Positions 3,301 to 5,046 of a DNA stretch of 5,046 bases are shown one piece after another (position 1 is the first letter of the stretch; every line of letters starts with the position of its first letter). The stretch is from an uncultured bacterium (GTDB taxonomy: Bacteria > Planctomycetota > Phycisphaerae > Phycisphaerales > UBA1924). The translations under genes and the position numbers were made by a program. The notes below the pieces were generated by a model that saw only the letters and a list, made by a program, of their open reading frames with translations, was not told the DNA's origin and did no database searches. Where the stretch lies: the NCBI GenBank assembly GCA_938003595.1, contig CALKYH010000203.1:1-5046 (forward strand). Direction: 5' to 3'.

Positions 3301-5046
3301 GGTCGGTCGTGGGGCAGGGCGCCGGCGCTATGTCGTTCGGCTCCAGCGGGGGCACGGTGTTCGAAAACAACGGGTCCGTCGTGATCGAGCAGGGGCAGAT
3401 GTCGTTCCTTGGGTCATTGGTGAACGATGGATCCATCGAAATCTGGAGGGGCGCCACGCTTCGGCTCGGCGGGGTGGTTTCGCATGAAGGCGCCGGATCG
3501 ATCACGGGCGCCGGCGCTGTGGAGTTCGTCGGAGGAACGCAGCAGGTGGACCAGGGGTGGCTTCAGTCCTCGGGCGAGCTTCGCGTCACGGGCGGCGTCG
3601 TGAACATCGGCCCCATGCCGAGCAAGTCGCGGTGGCAGATCTCAGGGGGCGTCGCGAACTTTGTCGTGGATCAGGCGATCGGCTCACTGACGATCAGCGG
3701 GGGCGCGGTCGGGGGCGAGGGGGCCCTGACAGTGGGCGCGATGGAGTGGCTGAGCGGCTCGTTGCTCGCTGGCGGCGGCGTTGAGGTGGAGGAGTCTGGC
3801 GCGCTGACCTTCGGGACGGGGACCTCGACGCGGACATTGTCGCGCACATTCACGAGTCACGGTTCGGCCGACCTGGCCGCGGGGACCCTGACGATCAACG
3901 ACGGCGTGTTCGAGAACGCGGGAACAATGGTGATGAATGGGGGCGCGTCGATCATGGCGGCAGGCGCGGGCGGAGTCCTCGTCAACAGCGGGTTGCTGAC
4001 GACGACGGGCGCGGGCGTGGCGACTCTGGGGGGTCAAGGGCTCACCTTCGAAAATTCAGGCGTCGTCGATGTCGCATCTGGGACGACCCTGCGCCTGCTC
4101 AACGCTGCGGTTGCGCCCGGGGCGCTAGGGCAGATGCAGGGCGCCGGCGGCGTGGACTTCGCCGGCGGTGTCGTTTCGGTGGAGGCGGGCGAACTGCAGT
4201 CCATCGGCGGCATTACGGTTTCTGGAGGGAATGTCCGGTTCCGCGAGGGGCTGTCTCCATCAGTGTGGACGTTTTCCGGAGGCTCTGCGGCGTTCGAGCA
4301 GGAGTTCATCGGCGGGTCGTTGCTCCGCACAACCGGGACGGCGCTGCGATTCGAGGGCGGGCTGACGCTCGACTCGGGGGCGACTGTGGCGATCTCCGGC
4401 CTGGGCTCGGTGGAGCTGATCGGGTCGAATGTGACGATCGCGCGGCTCCAGCTCCAAGGCGGGGGGTTGCTTGGGCAAGAGGACCTGACGCTCACAGAGC
4501 AACTGTCGTGGACGGGCGGGACCATGAGCGGCGCGGGCCGCACGATTGTCGAGAGCGGGACCACCGCTTCGATCGGGTTCTTCGCGCCGATCACACTGTC
4601 GCGTGAGCTTGTGGTTCGAGGAGATTCGGGCTGGGGCTCGGCGATCCTGCGGATGGATGGCGGCGTGCTGCGGAACGAGGGGCAGTTCGTCGCGAATGCG
4701 GCGCCGGGCAATGCGGCCTCGATGACGGGTCAGGCTGGCGGCGGCGTCTTCCTGAACGAGGGCTCGTTCGTCGTTCAGGGCGGCGGTCAGACGCGGCTGT
4801 TCCGCAGCGGCGGCGACATGGCGCTGGTGAACACCGGCGTGGTGGAGGTGCGGGAGGGTCAGCTGCGGCTGCTCGGTGCGGATGCGACGAGCAACGGGGG
4901 GCTGTACGACATCCGGCACAGCGCGATGGTGGAGGTCGAGGGCGACTTCGCCAACGAGTCAAACGCTTCGCTGGCGTTCGAGGTCGGCGGCATGAAGGAG
5001 CGGGGGCTGAGCGGGCTGATGACGATCACCGGCGAGGCGACGCTGG
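255..5046 (+). CDS. Giant secreted beta-solenoid-type repeat protein, 3' truncated
   Basis: The frame is open from ATG 255 to the window end: 1597 codons with no stop, so the C-terminus is missing. The start is supported by GAGGAG nine bases upstream, by an immediate signal peptide, and by an in-frame stop at 165. Residues 1-30 are a signal peptide. About 35-102 form a cap with Trp36, Trp44, Trp50 and a V-I-D/Y-T-V-T-L stretch. The remainder is Gly/Ser/Thr/Val-rich beta-strand sequence in six macro-units. No enzyme motif, transmembrane segment or coiled coil is visible after the signal, and Cys occurs only at residues 3 and 15. Proteins of this look are common in Planctomycetota and Verrucomicrobiota and are thought to be exported surface or matrix proteins; adhesion is possible but nothing here proves it. 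The gene appears to stand alone behind a terminator. Third positions are strongly G/C and no frameshift is apparent. I do not recognise a specific named gene. Confidence 0.93.
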   Translation, partial: MVCSTYRSAGAVALCAGLGMALSSGAARGAQVTATWLNPVSGNWTDAAMWSTAPSFPNNGNPAGTTYHAVIDAAGGAYTVTLGADVSIDRLTMDAGAATLRHSSGIATLAEDSVIMAGRYRLDGGVLTGDGDLEIRDRMLWEQGAVKGSGTLRIAGDGELTLQSSAEKVLRRTMVNEGVVNWTFGLIALEGAAVTNMGEFVANAAAASTTLQMRGRAPGVATFVNTGEFRKIGAGALKTDRDTGLGLSFRNDGVVRVEAGSMTINDEVGAEHTGAFIVDLGATLRFDWIAKFAASSHISGAGLLVLGGQVEHGGVIDMDGTLKALGSSLEAPRYTGTVSVGRLEVAAANGPVYFDGSLHVETEMKVDYGWAHLSGPVTFGEGASLSVGSGSMGTALYYEHTDAALEVAHLTLRSEIRGAGDVAVTQSLWWQGTGIVGGGRLDLAQGAVTDVLLTSYTDRSVVNDGLLRIGGTLLGAGLVNGGTMVLDGTSTSVRYAMGAGLELQNTGELVKIGMGNGRITGDGVAVNEGAMRVEEGTLTVESILESAGSIEIASGARLQLTKESTISGAVSGGGLLEVISGPHEFTADLSGLEELRLTQGSIAGAGALSVGGTLRLSGGSSAFAAPVGASTLVLSGGTHTFHDALQTGSASLTGGSLSINGAMSASDFVWSGGTISGAGSIHLLSGGASTISGNGSKIVRVDLLNEGDIAWITGTLQLTSGAEFHNAGDLVVNSNGALVMSGASGNGTAINSGAILKSGAGMLSIRSELGQLQNLGLINALGGTIELLGGVQQMGAITIGAGGTLRIGGNSQYATGSTIGGAGDLHISGGAHDLGIGLVQNTGALRISGGDVTLREAPAAALQLLGGSVNFEYLVDLGTSFSTAAALHFNAGYSIASGADLTISGGGSVDFGPSSLVFSTGDINGGLSGAGDLTFTDGLIWRGGTLNGPGAVRTDGGPLTLTGATKTLVTRLESLGDSIWSGGAITLNGGRLVNEGLFTTTAATSMNGAGAFENNGSVVGQGAGAMSFGSSGGTVFENNGSVVIEQGQMSFLGSLVNDGSIEIWRGATLRLGGVVSHEGAGSITGAGAVEFVGGTQQVDQGWLQSSGELRVTGGVVNIGPMPSKSRWQISGGVANFVVDQAIGSLTISGGAVGGEGALTVGAMEWLSGSLLAGGGVEVEESGALTFGTGTSTRTLSRTFTSHGSADLAAGTLTINDGVFENAGTMVMNGGASIMAAGAGGVLVNSGLLTTTGAGVATLGGQGLTFENSGVVDVASGTTLRLLNAAVAPGALGQMQGAGGVDFAGGVVSVEAGELQSIGGITVSGGNVRFREGLSPSVWTFSGGSAAFEQEFIGGSLLRTTGTALRFEGGLTLDSGATVAISGLGSVELIGSNVTIARLQLQGGGLLGQEDLTLTEQLSWTGGTMSGAGRTIVESGTTASIGFFAPITLSRELVVRGDSGWGSAILRMDGGVLRNEGQFVANAAPGNAASMTGQAGGGVFLNEGSFVVQGGGQTRLFRSGGDMALVNTGVVEVREGQLRLLGADATSNGGLYDIRHSAMVEVEGDFANESNASLAFEVGGMKERGLSGLMTITGEATL
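345..560 (+). other. N-terminal W/Y cap domain (about residues 31-102)
   Basis: Residues 36-50 carry Trp36, Gly42-Asn43-Trp44 and Trp50, followed by Pro54 and Pro57. Then come Tyr67, V-I-D (70-72), Y-T-V-T-L (78-82) and an I-x-x-L-T-M strand (88-93). The pattern W-x5-G-x-W-x5-W then Y-x2-V-I-D-x5-Y-T-V-T-L recurs, from memory, at the mature N-terminus of many large planctomycete and verrucomicrobial repeat proteins. It probably caps the solenoid. The function is unknown and the boundaries are approximate. Confidence 0.6.
476..483 (+). repeat. Homopolymer tract of eight G in the coding region
   Basis: Eight consecutive G span codons for Ala74-Gly75-Gly76-Ala77 in the N-terminal cap. It is the longest mononucleotide run I see in the window. 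As written the frame is intact on both sides. A one-base change here would abolish the whole 4.8 kb product after about 75 residues, so the tract is either a potential slippage switch or a spot to check for sequencing error. Confidence 0.9.
675..1538 (+). repeat. Macro-unit 1 (residues 141-428)
   Basis: Opens at Trp141 with W-E-Q-G-A-V-K-G-S-G. N-x-G motifs follow at Asn176, Asn196, Asn225 and Asn251 (offsets 35, 55, 84, 110). The last runs into V-V-R-V-E-A-G-S-M-T-I. At 288 residues it is the longest unit. Its second half is the most divergent: S-G-G rungs are hard to see apart from L-G-G near residues 308-310. The word F-V-A-N-A-A (200-205) recurs in unit 6. Confidence 0.6.
1539..2261 (+). 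repeat. Macro-unit 2 (residues 429-669)
   Basis: Opens at Trp429-Trp430 with W-W-Q-G followed by a Gly-rich turn one residue longer than in other units. N-x-G motifs lie at Asn463, Asn480, Asn505 and Asn527 (offsets 34, 51, 76, 98). The fourth continues A-M-R-V-E-E-G-T-L-T-V. The second half shows L-R-L-S-G-G and L-V-L-S-G-G rungs, each followed by an aromatic residue a few positions later. Confidence 0.6.
2262..3074 (+). repeat. Macro-unit 3 (residues 670-940)
   Basis: Opens at Trp670 with W-S-G-G-T-I-S-G-A-G, the cleanest form of the motif. N-x-G motifs lie at Asn705, Asn726, Asn751 and Asn774 (offsets 35, 56, 81, 104). The second half contains the rungs L-H-I-S-G-G, L-R-I-S-G-G, L-Q-L-L-G-G and L-T-I-S-G-G before the next Trp motif. 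Confidence 0.62.
3075..3746 (+). repeat. Macro-unit 4 (residues 941-1164)
   Basis: Opens at Trp941 with W-R-G-G-T-L-N-G-P-G. It uniquely carries a second W-S-G-G copy at Trp980. N-x-G motifs lie at Asn994, Asn1014, Asn1038 and Asn1057. Their mutual spacing (20, 24, 19) matches other units, but all sit about 18 residues later, as if one rung were inserted. The tail is a regular Gly-Gly ladder at 1093, 1113, 1131 and 1149. Confidence 0.6.
3288..3383 (+). repeat. Near-exact 24-base direct repeat, 72 bases apart
   Basis: The 24 bases at 3288-3311 and 3360-3383 both encode F-E-N-N-G-S-V-V and differ at only two positions, both silent (GAG/GAA and TCG/TCC). The offset of 72 bases equals 24 residues, close to the usual spacing of successive N-x-G motifs in this protein. 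It is the most similar pair of DNA segments I noticed. Confidence 0.85.
3747..4508 (+). repeat. Macro-unit 5 (residues 1165-1418)
   Basis: Opens at Trp1165 with W-L-S-G-S-L-L-A-G-G-G. The first N-x-G is degenerate (Ser1201-His-Gly), followed by Asn1221, Asn1244 and Asn1267 (offsets 36, 56, 79, 102). The last continues V-V-D-V-A-S-G-T-T-L-R-L. Gly-Gly rungs follow at 1304, 1324 and 1342. The stretch from Val1300 aligns with unit 4 from Val1089. Confidence 0.6.
4509..5046 (+). repeat. Macro-unit 6, incomplete (residues 1419-1597)
   Basis: Opens at Trp1419 with W-T-G-G-T-M-S-G-A-G. The first N-x-G position is replaced by R-G-D-S-G around 1455-1459. Asn1474, Asn1501 and Asn1526 follow (offsets 55, 82, 107), and the last continues V-V-E-V-R-E-G-Q-L-R-L. 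F-V-A-N-A-A at 1478-1483 repeats the word of unit 1. From about 1570 the sequence (S-L-A-F-E-V-G-G, then M-T-I-T-G-E-A-T-L) leaves the repeat pattern and looks like the closing segment of such proteins. Confidence 0.55.

Noticed and set aside
675..5046. CRISPR array or tandem DNA repeats as the cause of the periodicity
   Set aside because: The periodicity is at protein level with low DNA identity; apart from the 24-base pair there are no regular identical repeats or spacers.
255..5046. Strong over-abundance of GATC
   Set aside because: GATC is visibly frequent, but ATC is the preferred Ile codon and usually follows a codon ending in G (TCG-ATC, GCG-ATC), and GAT-C pairs add more. Codon use explains it without invoking a methylation signal.

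Overview
The window holds one very long gene and the regulatory DNA in front of it. A strong rho-independent terminator (4-41) closes an upstream transcription unit that lies outside the window. A non-coding leader of about 210 bases follows. From the ATG at 255 a single reading frame then stays open to the last base (255-5046, 1597 complete codons, no stop reached), so the gene is cut off at its 3' end. I see no RNA gene, CRISPR array, transposon or second protein gene. The long antisense ORFs lie wholly opposite this gene and look like by-products of its high GC content.

The protein is a large, probably exported, repetitive beta-strand protein. It has an N-terminal signal peptide (about residues 1-27 or 1-30). 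Next comes a Trp/Gly/Tyr-containing cap (about 35-102) of the kind seen at the start of giant beta-strand-repeat proteins of Planctomycetota and Verrucomicrobiota. The rest is roughly 1,450 residues rich in Gly, Ser, Thr, Ala and Val. No catalytic motif is visible and the mature part has no cysteine. The last visible residues resemble the segment that usually precedes the C-terminus of such proteins, so I expect the gene to end fairly soon beyond the window, possibly with a sorting signal such as PEP-CTERM or a dockerin-like segment. That is inference.

The body is not formless. Reading by landmark shows six successive macro-units of about 224-288 residues. Each opens with a W-x-G-G-x-hydrophobic-x-G-x-G motif (Trp 141, 429, 670, 941, 1165, 1419). 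A run of N-x-G motifs follows at nearly fixed offsets (about +35, +55, +80, +105). In the better-preserved units the second half is a ladder of S-G-G rungs spaced 18-20 residues apart. This fits a right-handed beta-solenoid built by duplicating blocks of rungs.

The leader contains a plausible sigma70-type promoter (138-165), an inverted repeat overlapping its -35 box, a GC-only stem-loop that would sit at the transcript's 5' end, a possible G-quadruplex, and a short hairpin that includes the Shine-Dalgarno sequence.

The organism is probably a GC-rich environmental planctomycete, perhaps of the Phycisphaerae. The grounds are the N-terminal cap style, the giant secreted repeat protein and the strong G/C third-position bias; no phylogenetic marker is present. 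An unexpected DNA-level signal is the near-absence of the tetranucleotide ACGT (one copy found), achieved by synonymous codon choice in two different codon phases.
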